Shown here piece after piece: positions 38,414 through 47,128 of a DNA stretch of 64,000 nucleotides. Positions within the stretch are counted from its first letter, which is position 1, and each line of letters starts with the position of its first letter. Source of the stretch: Marinilactibacillus sp. Marseille-P9653 (GTDB lineage Bacteria > Bacillota > Bacilli > Lactobacillales > Carnobacteriaceae_A). Made by a program: the position numbers and the translations under genes. The notes below the pieces were generated by a model that was not told the origin of the DNA, ran no database searches, and saw nothing but the letters and a program-made list of their open reading frames with translations. The stretch lies in contig NZ_CAKAKH010000001.1 in the NCBI RefSeq assembly GCF_916618885.1, positions 1,178,001-1,242,000 of the forward strand, written 5' to 3'.

Positions 38414-38614
38414 ATGAAAAAAATTAAGATTGATACGAGCAATAAAACTATAGAAAATAGTATCAGTGAACTAGAAATGTCTATGTTAGCCAAAAGAATC
38501 AATTCAAAAATTTCAACTGATTCTAGGCGTAAACGTCCTAGAAATCCTCAAGAAAAAGAAATACTTCTGCGCTGGGAAAAAGAGCGTGATGGTATAAAAA
38601 TCGGTATAATTTAA
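38414..38614 (+). CDS. Small basic protein of unknown function
   Basis: The 66-residue product has a clear ribosome site (AAGGAGG, 38399-38405) and follows the nucleotidyltransferase gene by 48 bases; TATAAT at 38388-38393 may give it a promoter of its own. It is rich in Lys, Arg, Ser and Ile with no Cys or membrane segment. The C-terminal RRKRPRNPQEKEILLRWEKE looks helical and basic. I do not recognise a family. Position suggests a two-gene unit with the nucleotidyltransferase gene, perhaps a toxin-antitoxin-like pair, but there is no direct support. Confidence 0.55.
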   Translation: MKKIKIDTSNKTIENSISELEMSMLAKRINSKISTDSRRKRPRNPQEKEILLRWEKERDGIKIGII

Positions 38615-38626
38615 AATAAACCAATT

Positions 38627-38669
38627 TAAAAGGATTCAATCATCCATATCGGGTGATTGAATCCTTTTT
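38627..38669 (+). terminator. Terminator between convergent genes
   Basis: AAAAGGATTCAATCA pairs with TGATTGAATCCTTTT around a nine-base loop, with an A run before and a T run after. It can end transcription from both sides. Confidence 0.85.
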
Positions 38670-38715
38670 ATGTTCGATAGTTAACTGTTTCATTTTTAAT
38701 GTCTACTTATTAAAC

Positions 38716-39027
38716 TTATTTCACCAAGCCTAATGCTGTATCCAGTACAGCTTCGCCATCCATCTGTTCAAAGTCACGCATATCAATGATTTCAACAGGA
38801 ACATTCTTACTGGCAACTTTCTCTTGTAGTTGATCTTTTAAAAATTTAACCTGAGGTCCGAGTAGTAAAACATCGATCTCTTTAGCGGATAAGTAACCGT
38901 CTGCTTCGTTAGGGGATACTGCGAAAATATCTGCTTCTAAACCTTTTTTTTCTGCAGCTTTCTGCATATTCGATACCAACATACTTGTGCTTACACCAGC
39001 TGTACAAACTAACATGATCGTTTTCAT
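38716..39027 (-). CDS. PTS lactose/cellobiose-type EIIB protein (orphan)
   Basis: EIIB of this class carries phosphate from EIIA to the incoming sugar. The 103-residue protein shows the phosphocysteine C8 in LVCTAGVSTSMLV and the family segment DVLLLGPQVKF. It is the normal length for a stand-alone EIIB. No EIIA or EIIC of the lactose class is in this window, so its partners lie elsewhere, or it could take part in regulation through the divergent BglG/MtlR-type regulator. A cre-like site is upstream at 39092-39105. GGGAGAG precedes ATG 39027. Confidence 0.88.
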   Translation of the reverse strand: MKTIMLVCTAGVSTSMLVSNMQKAAEKKGLEADIFAVSPNEADGYLSAKEIDVLLLGPQVKFLKDQLQEKVASKNVPVEIIDMRDFEQMDGEAVLDTALGLVK

Positions 39028-39091
39028 AAGACATCTCTCCCTTTAAGTTAAATGAGTAGCAAGTTTTGAAATAGATAGTAGGCACTTTATT

Positions 39092-39105
39092 TGAAAGCGG
39101 TTGCT
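39092..39105. promoter_or_regulatory. cre-like site upstream of the EIIB gene
   Basis: TGAAAGCGGTTGCT matches the CcpA consensus TGWAARCGYTWNCW except for one base. It lies 65-78 bases upstream of the EIIB start, in the EIIB/regulator intergenic region. Confidence 0.5.
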
Positions 39106-39380
39106 ATCTATACTTTATTTATACACTATTTAATAACGAATATCAATAAATGTCCCTTTTTGATTCTACAATTCATTGTGTTAATATCAACCACAAAATC
39201 ATCTTTAATTTTAAAATTGTGTATAAGAAAAGATTCCGATACAATTTTAGTCTAAAGTTAAAAACAGCTTTCATACAAACTAAACGAACGACTTAGGTGA
39301 AAGAGTTTAGTTTCAAAGAATGGTATTGCTTTTCTAGAAGACAGATATAGACCGTTGGAAAAGAAAGCCTTATCATAAAA

Positions 39381-39430
39381 TTGTCCGTTGCAGTGGACAT
39401 TTGTACGTAAAGCGTTTTCTTGAATGTCCG
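39381..39430 (+). promoter_or_regulatory. TGTCCG repeats upstream of the PTS regulator
   Basis: TTGTCCG (39381-39387), its reverse TGGACA (39394-39399) and a second ATGTCCG (39424-39430) lie in the 85 bases before the regulator gene. They could be operator half-sites for the regulator itself. This is pattern-based only. Confidence 0.3.
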
Positions 39431-39462
39431 GTACACTATAGATAACAAAGGAGGAGATAACG

Positions 39463-40953
39463 GTGAGTTCAAAGAAAATACGTGAACAAAAACTGTTGCT
39501 ATTTCTCTCAGAGAACCCCGGATATACAACTTCAGAAGAGTTAGCCAGTCAATTAGCTATTTCTAGAAAAACTGTATACCGAACAATCAAAGACATCAAT
39601 GAGGGAACACCAGAAGGGGAACTCATTTTATCCGAGAAAGGGAGAGGATACACGTTAGATTACGAGAAATACATTCAATCAAACAAAGAAGTCTCTCGAA
39701 TCACGAGTGATTTTACCCCGGCAGAACGTCGCGGTCGAATTATGGAAGAGTTGCTTCTCTATTCTCCTAAAGCTCGAAATGTAAGCGAATTATACGCTGA
39801 CTATTTTATCAGTGAGACAGTGATCTTTAATGATGAACAAATCATCGCTGATGCTTTAAAGCAATACGATTTAAAACTGGTTAGAAAAAGTAGAACCGTT
39901 TCGATTTTGGGAGAGGAAGAAGATATCCGAAGAGCCATTACGGACCGGATTCAGCGAATGAACATTGTGAATGTGAATGATTTGAAGAACAATAAAGAAT
40001 TGAACTTTAATCATTACGATGTTCTTTACATTTTAGATCAAATCAAAACGATTGAAAAGAAACTAGATATTACCATCCATTATCCATATGACATCAATAT
40101 TTTTTCTCATTTATATATCTTGATCAGTCGAATAAGAAAAGTAGGGTTAAAACATATTACGGCTAGAGAGTTGGATGCAGAATCTATTGAAAATAAAATT
40201 CAACAAAATGACCAAGCGCTTTATCAGGCTGCTGAGTCAACGATTCAAAACCTATCGAATTACTTGACAGTAGAATTACCGGAATCAGAAATCATCTATC
40301 TTTATCAGTATCTAATGTCTTCAAGAATGGGCAGTTCGACGACCATTGCAACCTTTTCAAGTGCCGTTACAGAACTCACACAGCTGTACTTGAATGAAAT
40401 GAGTAAGCGACTAAATATTACCATTCAAAGCGAATCTATTTTTCTAGATTTAGCAAATCATATTAAGCCGATGCTGAATCGTTTGAGACACGGTATAAGA
40501 GTCAAGAATAGTTTACTGGATCAAATACAGTTGACCTATCAGTCCATTTACAACGAAGTCGTTGAAGTTTCTAAGGAAGTCAGTGAGACCTTTTCTTTAC
40601 CAACTATTAATGACGATGAGAATGGATTTCTAACATTATACTTTGCGCGCATTATAGAAACGAATCAGTTACCGATTCGAACAATCATTATGTGTACGAC
40701 CGGTGTTGGGACTTCAGAATTATTGAAGGTGAAAATCGATAAAAAATTCCCGGAACTAGAAATCGTTGATGTTATTGCGTACCGAGATTTGAGAGAGGTT
40801 TCTCAAAATTATCCTGGTACTGAACTCATTATCACAACATTAAGAATTGAAGAAGATGTACCGGTAAAAACGTTGTTAGTCAGTGCTATGTTCACTGAAG
40901 ATGACAAGAATAGACTTCAGAACAAAATTAAGGAGATCTACAATGGACGCTAA
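39463..40953 (+). CDS. BglG/MtlR-type PTS-controlled transcription regulator
   Basis: The 496-residue protein has an N-terminal DeoR/HTH_11 helix-turn-helix (TSEELASQLAISRKTVYRTI), a second winged-helix region to about 160, and PRD-like domains at about 170-380. An EIIB-like domain near 400-495 has the phosphocysteine motif MCTTGVGTSELLKVKI. Such regulators are phosphorylated by PTS proteins and activate their own sugar operon. The start is GTG 39463 after AGGAGG (39449-39454). The next gene begins inside its last codons, and it heads the PTS operon, so local activation by availability of the operon's sugar is likely. Confidence 0.87.
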   Translation: MSSKKIREQKLLLFLSENPGYTTSEELASQLAISRKTVYRTIKDINEGTPEGELILSEKGRGYTLDYEKYIQSNKEVSRITSDFTPAERRGRIMEELLLYSPKARNVSELYADYFISETVIFNDEQIIADALKQYDLKLVRKSRTVSILGEEEDIRRAITDRIQRMNIVNVNDLKNNKELNFNHYDVLYILDQIKTIEKKLDITIHYPYDINIFSHLYILISRIRKVGLKHITARELDAESIENKIQQNDQALYQAAESTIQNLSNYLTVELPESEIIYLYQYLMSSRMGSSTTIATFSSAVTELTQLYLNEMSKRLNITIQSESIFLDLANHIKPMLNRLRHGIRVKNSLLDQIQLTYQSIYNEVVEVSKEVSETFSLPTINDDENGFLTLYFARIIETNQLPIRTIIMCTTGVGTSELLKVKIDKKFPELEIVDVIAYRDLREVSQNYPGTELIITTLRIEEDVPVKTLLVSAMFTEDDKNRLQNKIKEIYNGR

Positions 40954-41341
40954 CCGATTTGTCGTGAAGCTGGATGTACCGATTCATTCGCGGGCTGAGT
41001 TGTTTCAATATGTATCAAATACATTGATGGACGGAGAACAACTTGACTTGGCTAGTTTGATGGCCGAGCGTGAAGTGAACGGTAGTGTAGAAATCGCTGA
41101 AGGAATCGTCTTACCACATGTAGAAAGTGATGTGTTGGACAAAAGCCAGATTTTTATTGTTCGACCAGAAAACAAAATGAACTGGGACGAAAAAATCAAA
41201 CATGTCAAACTCGTCATCATGATTCTTCTACGTAAAGATGAATCAGATGATGTGAAAAGAGACATTGGTCAGTTTACAAGAAAACTGGCGGATGATGCAT
41301 TCTTAGAGTATTTAATGCAAACCGATCAACTAGAAATTTAA
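40943..41341 (+). CDS. PTS fructose-class EIIA protein (1)
   Basis: The protein of 132 residues carries the EIIA type-2 phosphohistidine motif in GIVLPHVESD. ATG 40943 has AAGGAG in front (40929-40934) and overlaps the regulator stop by 11 bases; the upstream start at 40883 lacks this support. It differs clearly from the second EIIA of the operon. In MtlR-type systems such an EIIA often controls the regulator rather than transport; that division of work here is inference. Confidence 0.8.
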   Translation: MDANRFVVKLDVPIHSRAELFQYVSNTLMDGEQLDLASLMAEREVNGSVEIAEGIVLPHVESDVLDKSQIFIVRPENKMNWDEKIKHVKLVIMILLRKDESDDVKRDIGQFTRKLADDAFLEYLMQTDQLEI

Positions 41342-41371
41342 AAAAACTAAAACTAAGAGGAGAAATTATTT

Positions 41372-41686
41372 ATGAAAATCGTTGGAGTAGCAGCTTGTAC
41401 AGTAGGAATCGCACACACATATATCGCACAAGAAAAACTAGAGAATGCAGCAAAAAAAGCGGGACATGAAATTCATGTTGAAACACAAGGAACTATTGGG
41501 ATCGAAAATAAATTATCACAAGAACAAATCGATGCCGCGGATGCGGTAATTTTAGCCGTTGACGTGAAAATTTCTGGTCGAGAGCGTTTCGAAGGGAAAA
41601 GAGTCATACAAGTACCAACGGAAGTGGCGGTCAAATCACCAAATAAATTGATTCAAAAAGTAACAGAAGTTGTTGAAGCCAAATAA
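41372..41686 (+). CDS. PTS fructose-class EIIB protein
   Basis: The 104-residue protein begins KIVGVAACTVGIAHTYIAQE, in which C9 is the phosphocysteine and IAHTYxAQ is the family signature. The usual CPTG is CTVG here. It passes phosphate from EIIA to the sugar bound by EIIC (42193-43293). AGAGGAG precedes the ATG. Confidence 0.92.
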   Translation: MKIVGVAACTVGIAHTYIAQEKLENAAKKAGHEIHVETQGTIGIENKLSQEQIDAADAVILAVDVKISGRERFEGKRVIQVPTEVAVKSPNKLIQKVTEVVEAK

Positions 41687-41708
41687 AAAATAAAGGAGCA
41701 TGCAGCAG

Positions 41709-42158
41709 ATGGAAGTAAAAGAGATTTTAGATGTCAATCTGATCAAGTCAGATATGAAGGTCGAAACAAAAGAAGAAGCACTGAACGCTTTATGCCAAGA
41801 GTTACTAGATAATGGCTATATTTCAGATATTGAAGGATTCAAAAAAGATGTCTACGCACGTGAACAAGAAGGGAAAACGGGTATTGGAAACTTTATTGCC
41901 ATTCCTCATGGGAAAAGTGCACATGTGGATAATATTGGTGTAGCGATTGGAATTAATGATACAGAGATTCCGTGGGAGTCACTAGATGACCGCGGTGTTA
42001 AAGGGATTATTCTATTCGCAGTTGGAAATGATAATGAAGATGCGAATCAGCACTTGAAATTGTTATCGCTATTCGCACGCAAACTGGGCAATGATGAAGT
42101 CGTAGAAGAACTACTGAAATCGACGAGTCCAGAGGAAGTTATTCAAGCTTTTTCGTAA
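41709..42158 (+). CDS. PTS fructose-class EIIA protein (2)
   Basis: The 149-residue protein has the active histidine in FIAIPHGKSAHV and the normal type-2 EIIA fold sequence. The frame is open from ATG 41700, but AAAGGAG at 41692-41698 suits ATG 41709, which is used. It is the likely transport EIIA of the operon, paired with the EIIB and EIIC genes on either side. Confidence 0.9.
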   Translation: MEVKEILDVNLIKSDMKVETKEEALNALCQELLDNGYISDIEGFKKDVYAREQEGKTGIGNFIAIPHGKSAHVDNIGVAIGINDTEIPWESLDDRGVKGIILFAVGNDNEDANQHLKLLSLFARKLGNDEVVEELLKSTSPEEVIQAFS

Positions 42159-42192
42159 AAAGGGTATAAACATTTAAAAATGGGGGTAAATC

Positions 42193-43293
42193 ATGCAAAA
42201 GATTAAACAGTTAAATTTAAAAGGTCATTTATTAACCGCAATTTCTTATCTGATCCCAATCGTTTGTGGGGCAGGATTTATGATCGCTATCGGGATGGCG
42301 TTTGGTGGAGAACCAGGAACAGATTTACTAGCAGGTAGTTATTCGATCTGGGACGTACTAGCCGTTATCGGTGGACTTGGACTGGGTATGTTACCCGTTG
42401 TTATCTCAACCGGAATTGCGTATTCGATCGCTGAGAAGCCAGGTATTGCACCAGGTTTTATCATTGGTCTACTAGCAAGATCGATTGAAGCAGGATTTAT
42501 TGGTGGTATCTTAGGTGGTTTTGTAGCCGGATACTTAGTAATTGGTATTTTAAGATTCTTGAAAGTACCTGCTTGGGCAAAAGGATTGATGCCTACTTTA
42601 ATTATTCCATTGGTATCTACTTTCCTTGGTGGTTTGATCATGATTTACGTGATCGGTACGCCAATTTCCTTGTTCACAGATACTTTAACAAACTTACTGA
42701 ACGGTTTAGGTTCTTCTTCATTACTACTTTTCGGAGGAGTCGTTGGACTTTTAAGTGGAGTCGATTATGGTGGTCCAATCAACAAGACCGTTTTCGCTTT
42801 TGTTTTGACACTACAAGCTGAAGGCTTAAATGGACCGATTACGGCACTACAACTGGTTAATACGGCAACACCTATTGGTTTTGGGCTAGCATTCTTTGTG
42901 GCAAAATTATTCGGTAAAACGATCTATTCTCCAGTGGAAATTGAAACGTTGAAAACAGCTGTACCGATGGGTGTCGTTAATATCGTGGAAGGCGTTATCC
43001 CAATCGTTATGAATGATATTTTCCGTGGCGTATTCGCTACTGCAGTCGGAGGCGCTGTTGGGGGAGCGGTATCTATGGCACTTGGTGCAGATGCGACCGT
43101 ACCGTTCGGTGGCGTCTTAATGATTCCTACGATGTCTAGACCCATGGCCGGCATTTTAGCCTTACTGGCAAATATTGTGGTAACAGCTGTTGTATTGGCG
43201 CTGGTTAAGAAAAATGTGACCGAAGAATCAATCAATGCGCAACTAGACGCTGAAGAAGAAGATATCGACTTAGGCGATATTCAAATTAGCTAA
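42193..43293 (+). CDS. PTS fructose-class EIIC permease
   Basis: The 366-residue protein has about nine or ten membrane segments, with the conserved fructose-class EIIC segments ALLARSIEAGFIGGILGGF-type (GLLARSIEAGFIGG), VDYGGPINKT and the late VPFGGVLMIPT. It moves and, with EIIB, phosphorylates the sugar. Substrates of this class include fructose, mannitol-like sugars and pentitols or ketoses; the neighbouring epimerase suggests a ketose. GGGGG at 42181-42186 lies before ATG 42193. Confidence 0.92.
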   Translation: MQKIKQLNLKGHLLTAISYLIPIVCGAGFMIAIGMAFGGEPGTDLLAGSYSIWDVLAVIGGLGLGMLPVVISTGIAYSIAEKPGIAPGFIIGLLARSIEAGFIGGILGGFVAGYLVIGILRFLKVPAWAKGLMPTLIIPLVSTFLGGLIMIYVIGTPISLFTDTLTNLLNGLGSSSLLLFGGVVGLLSGVDYGGPINKTVFAFVLTLQAEGLNGPITALQLVNTATPIGFGLAFFVAKLFGKTIYSPVEIETLKTAVPMGVVNIVEGVIPIVMNDIFRGVFATAVGGAVGGAVSMALGADATVPFGGVLMIPTMSRPMAGILALLANIVVTAVVLALVKKNVTEESINAQLDAEEEDIDLGDIQIS

Positions 43294-43320
43294 AAAAGAT
43301 TGAAGAAGGATGGTTTTAAA

Positions 43321-44013
43321 ATGAATAATGTAGAAATTTCACCCTCACTGATGACAATGGATTTAGATAAATTCAAAGAACAAATCACGTTTTTAAATGA
43401 TCACGCGGATTCTTATCATATTGATATTATGGATGGACACTATGTTCCGAACATCACACTATCGCCATGGTTTATTGAAGAAGTGCGTAAAATCAGCGAC
43501 TTACCGATGTCAGTACACTTGATGGTAACTGAACCAAGTTTCTGGGTACCGCAATTGATTGACTTGAAATGTGAATGGATCTGTATGCATGCAGAAGTAT
43601 TGGATGGCTTAGCCTTCAGATTGATCGATGATATTCATAACGCTGGGTTAAAAGCCGGTGTCGTATTAAATCCAGAAACACCCATCGAAACGATTTTCCC
43701 GTATATCGATTTGTTGGATAAAATCACGATTATGACCGTCGATCCAGGATTTGCCGGACAACGATTCATCGATAACACATTAGATAAAATTGTTGCTCTA
43801 AGAGCGTTAAGAGAAGAAAAAGGCTATAACTACCAGATTGAAATGGATGGATCATCCAATCGCAAGACATTCAAGAAAATCGATGCAGCTGGACCAGATA
43901 TTTATATCGTTGGAAGAAGCGGTTTATTCGGCCTAACAGAAGACATTGATTCGTCTTGGGAAACGATGGTCAAAGATTACGAAGAAATGACAGAGAAATC
44001 ATTTAGTAAATAA
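43321..44013 (+). CDS. alsE: Ribulose-/allulose-6-phosphate 3-epimerase, AlsE-like
   Basis: The 230-residue TIM-barrel protein closely resembles E. coli AlsE along its length: ISPSLMTMDLDKFKEQI, YHIDIMDGHYVPN, SVHLMVTEP, MTVDPGFAGQRF and IVGRSGLF. Metal-binding His and Asp residues of the Rpe family are in place. AlsE-type enzymes convert D-allulose-6-phosphate to fructose-6-phosphate; many also act on ribulose-5-phosphate. The frame is open from TTG 43300, but AAGAAGGA at 43303-43310 fits ATG 43321. It is directly downstream of the PTS permease. Confidence 0.85.
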   Translation: MNNVEISPSLMTMDLDKFKEQITFLNDHADSYHIDIMDGHYVPNITLSPWFIEEVRKISDLPMSVHLMVTEPSFWVPQLIDLKCEWICMHAEVLDGLAFRLIDDIHNAGLKAGVVLNPETPIETIFPYIDLLDKITIMTVDPGFAGQRFIDNTLDKIVALRALREEKGYNYQIEMDGSSNRKTFKKIDAAGPDIYIVGRSGLFGLTEDIDSSWETMVKDYEEMTEKSFSK

Positions 44014-44032
44014 GGCCTTGGAGGTAAAATAA

Positions 44033-46027
44033 TTGTTTGACAAAATAGATGAATTAGCTGTAAACACATTAAGAACACTCAGTATTGATGCCGTTCAAAA
44101 GGCAAACTCTGGTCATCCAGGTTTGCCAATGGGGGCTGCACCAATGGCTTATACTTTGTGGACAAAACAGATGAAAGTCAATCCAAAACATTCGAAATGG
44201 TTCGACCGAGATCGCTTTATTCTTTCTGCGGGTCATGGATCAGCGTTACTCTATAGTTTATTACATGTTTCAGGATATGATGTTTCTATTGAAGACGTGA
44301 AAAATTTCCGCCAAATCGGAAGCAAAACACCGGGCCATCCAGAAGTGCATATGACAGATGGCGTTGAAGCGACGACGGGTCCCCTTGGACAAGGAATTGC
44401 GAATGCCGTTGGCTTTGCCATGGCAGAAGCGCATCTTGCCGCACGTTTCAATAAAGATCAGTTTAATGTAGTGGATCATTTCACCTATGCATTATGTGGA
44501 GATGGTGATCTTCAGGAAGGTGTTTCTCAAGAAGCGGCTTCCTTAGCAGGGCATTTGAAACTTGGAAAGCTTGTGATTTTGTATGATTCAAATGATATCC
44601 AATTAGATGGACCCATCGAGAAAGCTTTCACAGAGAACGTTGGGAAACGCTTTGAAGCGTACGGATGGGAACATATTCGCGTAGAAAATGGAAATGACCT
44701 AAGTACTATTAATGAAGCGATTGAAAAAGCAAAAACAAATCTTGATCAACCAACTATAATTGAAGTGAAAACAACGATTGGATTCGGTGCACCAAATGCC
44801 GGAACCTCGGCTGTTCATGGAGCGCCACTTGGAGCTGAAGGGATTTTAGCTTCTAAGAAAGCTTACTTGTGGGAAGGGGAAGACTTTTATGTTCCTGAAC
44901 CCGTTCAAGAACGATTCAATGAAACGATGATCAAAGAGGGTCAAAAAGCAGAATCTGATTGGAAGCAATTAGTGGAAGACTACAAAAACGCCTATCCGGA
45001 GTTATCAGAAGATTTCCAAGCTATGATGGATGGACAACTACCTGAAGGCTGGCAAAACCAGTTACCGGTTTACACGGAAGAAAACGGGACAAAAGCAACG
45101 CGCGTATCGAGTGGAGAAGTACTGAACGCAATTGCCGGAGCCGTACCGACTTTCTGGGGTGGATCTGCCGACTTGTCTGGATCAAACAAATCCATGATCG
45201 ATGGTCAAGTTGACTTTTCAGCGGATCAATATGATGGACGTAATATTTGGTATGGTGTGAGAGAGTTCGCTATGGCCGCTGCCTTAAATGGCATTTTACT
45301 ACACGGAGGAACGCAGTCTTATGTCAGTACATTCTTTGTATTTTCAGATTACTTGCGCCCAGCTGTTCGTTTAGCTGCACTATCCGAAATTCCAGCTATT
45401 TATGTGATGACACATGATTCGATTGCGGTTGGAGAAGATGGCCCAACGCATGAACCGGTGGAACAATTGTCGAGTTTCCGAGGTATGCACAATGTATCTG
45501 TTATCCGTCCAGCAGATGGGAACGAGGTTGTTGCCGCTTGGGAATTAGCCGTTGAATCTACAAAAACACCGACGATGCTCGTTTTGACTCGACAAGACTT
45601 ACCCGTTTTACCTGGTACAGAAACGCATGCAAGAGAGAATGTGCGCAAAGGTGCGTATGTGATTTCGCCATCTGTGGATGAAACGCAAGAAGGGATTTTG
45701 ATTGCGACTGGATCGGAAGTAGCACTCGCAATTGAAGCTCAAAAACAATTAAAAGAATCTGGTACAGATGTATCCGTCGTTTCGATGCCAAGTATGGATC
45801 TGTTTGAAAAACAAGATCAAGCGTACAAAGATTCCGTTCTTCCAGCAGCTGTCACGAAAAGAGTAGCAATTGAAATGGGCTCACCATTTGGCTGGGATCG
45901 CTATACAGGAACACAAGGAACAAGCTTAACCATAGACCGCTTTGGTCAAAGTGGAGAAGGCACAAAAGTAGTGGAATCTTACGGATTCACTGCAGAGAAT
46001 ATTGTGAACATCTATAAAGAACTTTAG
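44033..46027 (+). CDS. tkt: Transketolase
   Basis: The 664-residue full-length enzyme uses thiamine diphosphate to move two-carbon units between pentose-phosphate pathway sugars. Motifs seen are [25 protein letters not shown] with the cofactor-binding loop, and [23 protein letters not shown] 44033 follows a good GGAGG site. It closes the PTS operon and is followed by a strong terminator. Its place here, rather than in a housekeeping cluster, suggests that it processes pentulose phosphates supplied by this operon, probably in addition to a chromosomal copy. Confidence 0.95.
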   Translation: MFDKIDELAVNTLRTLSIDAVQKANSGHPGLPMGAAPMAYTLWTKQMKVNPKHSKWFDRDRFILSAGHGSALLYSLLHVSGYDVSIEDVKNFRQIGSKTPGHPEVHMTDGVEATTGPLGQGIANAVGFAMAEAHLAARFNKDQFNVVDHFTYALCGDGDLQEGVSQEAASLAGHLKLGKLVILYDSNDIQLDGPIEKAFTENVGKRFEAYGWEHIRVENGNDLSTINEAIEKAKTNLDQPTIIEVKTTIGFGAPNAGTSAVHGAPLGAEGILASKKAYLWEGEDFYVPEPVQERFNETMIKEGQKAESDWKQLVEDYKNAYPELSEDFQAMMDGQLPEGWQNQLPVYTEENGTKATRVSSGEVLNAIAGAVPTFWGGSADLSGSNKSMIDGQVDFSADQYDGRNIWYGVREFAMAAALNGILLHGGTQSYVSTFFVFSDYLRPAVRLAALSEIPAIYVMTHDSIAVGEDGPTHEPVEQLSSFRGMHNVSVIRPADGNEVVAAWELAVESTKTPTMLVLTRQDLPVLPGTETHARENVRKGAYVISPSVDETQEGILIATGSEVALAIEAQKQLKESGTDVSVVSMPSMDLFEKQDQAYKDSVLPAAVTKRVAIEMGSPFGWDRYTGTQGTSLTIDRFGQSGEGTKVVESYGFTAENIVNIYKEL

Positions 46028-46034
46028 TCAACAT

Positions 46035-46072
46035 AAAGACCCGATAAGCTTATCCTGCTTATCGGGTCTTTT
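46035..46072 (+). terminator. Terminator after tkt
   Basis: AAAGACCCGATAAGC pairs with GCTTATCGGGTCTTT around a short loop, with a T run. It also faces the convergent TM2 gene. Confidence 0.9.
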
Positions 46073-46095
46073 GGTATCGTATATTAATCCTGCCT

Positions 46096-46446
46096 TTAAA
46101 ACTCCATGCCATTTCGTCTATTGTATATTTTCTGTGAGAATGACGTTGTCAACTTTTCATTTTCAACTCGAACCATTCCTGCGACCAAGAATAAATCGAC
46201 AAATAACCAAATGCCGCCTATAAACAAGAATAAAAATCCAATTAAAATCACAGAAGTAATCCATCCCGTAACAAATAATGCCAATAAAGCAATAGCAGAA
46301 CCTTTTCTATTCAAATAAAACCTATGTATCCCAAATACCCCTAGAAAAAACCAAAGTAGATAAGCCATACCCGTACTCTTCTTACTATTGGCCACCTCAG
46401 AATTCACAACCATCTTTTCCTCATTTGTCAATTGTTCATACATCAT
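46096..46446 (-). CDS. TM2 domain membrane protein
   Basis: The product of about 116 residues has the TM2 signature: AYLLWFFLGVFGIHRFYLNRK, then two membrane segments with a WLFVDLFLVAGMVR end. TM2 proteins are small two-helix membrane proteins of unknown function. The frame is open from TTG 46458, but GGAGG inside it points to the ATG at 46446. It is transcribed toward tkt and has no operon partner. Confidence 0.85.
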   Translation of the reverse strand: MMYEQLTNEEKMVVNSEVANSKKSTGMAYLLWFFLGVFGIHRFYLNRKGSAIALLALFVTGWITSVILIGFLFLFIGGIWLFVDLFLVAGMVRVENEKLTTSFSQKIYNRRNGMEF

Positions 46447-46458
46447 TATTGCCTCCAA

Positions 46459-47128
46459 TCGTTAACTACTTCTTACCATCGGACTCTTTCGAAAAACATT
46501 AAGAGAACAAAGGATCATTCAAAGAAAAGTCTAAAGACTATTGAAATGCCTTTACCGCTGAGGTTTTTGTTCTATTTTTATTTTCAATATAAATAATGGT
46601 TCCTGCGCCTATTGAATTAGAGTTAAGGCGACATTCAATCGGTATAGCTCGACTCGAGCCGATATAGTGACTAAATGACCACAATAAGACATGCATTGTC
46701 GTAACTCAAATCAAGTAAGTCAGCGAGTCTAACCAATAAGTCGCGTATTGTCGTAACTCGAATCAAGTAAGCTTGGGAGTCTAAGCAATAAGACCCTTAT
46801 TGTCGTAACTCAATTCAAATTATCTAGTGTGTTCAAATAATAAGAAGAAGATTTTACCCTCAGGGGTAAAATTTCATTTTAATCAAGTGAAAATAAAGCC
46901 TACTTAACGAATTACAAAAAATAGAGCAATTAAAATAAGAAATTAATGAAATTCAGTTGAATGACTAAACGATTAGTAGGGATTTTGATCCATTATTTAA
47001 TTACTCACTATTTTGGCAGGGTTTGACTGGTTTTTGTCTCTTTGAATGAGAGCTCGTAACTTAGTAAAGTAAGGTCATACAAGGCCTTGTATAGTTCTAA
47101 AGAAGATCTTCGGTAATAGGAGGAGAAG
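46459..47128. other. 670-base intergenic region with tandem repeats
   Basis: No gene is recognised. A 52-bp unit is repeated at 46682-46820 (see that entry) and a partly palindromic TAGCTCGACTCGAGCCGATA lies just before it (46646-46670). The last 130 bases form the leader of the sigma-factor gene, with GGAGGAGA before ATG 47129. Confidence 0.6.
46682..46820. repeat. 52-bp tandem repeat, about 2.7 copies
   Basis: Units start at 46682, 46734 and 46786 with CAATAAG and share ATTGTCGTAACTC, AATCAAGTAAG and GAGTCTAA at the same offsets. The third unit decays after ATTGTCGTAACTCAATTCAA. A few bases differ between units, mainly in the GTAAG(N)4-5GAGTC part and before ATTGTCG. It is outside any gene. 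Confidence 0.8.

Noticed and set aside
42573..42821. ORF inside the EIIC gene in another frame
   Set aside because: It overlaps a strong, complete PTS permease gene and has no family features or ribosome site.
46682..46820. CRISPR-like array
   Set aside because: The units are adjacent without variable spacers, only about 2.7 copies are present and no cas gene is near. It is a plain tandem repeat.
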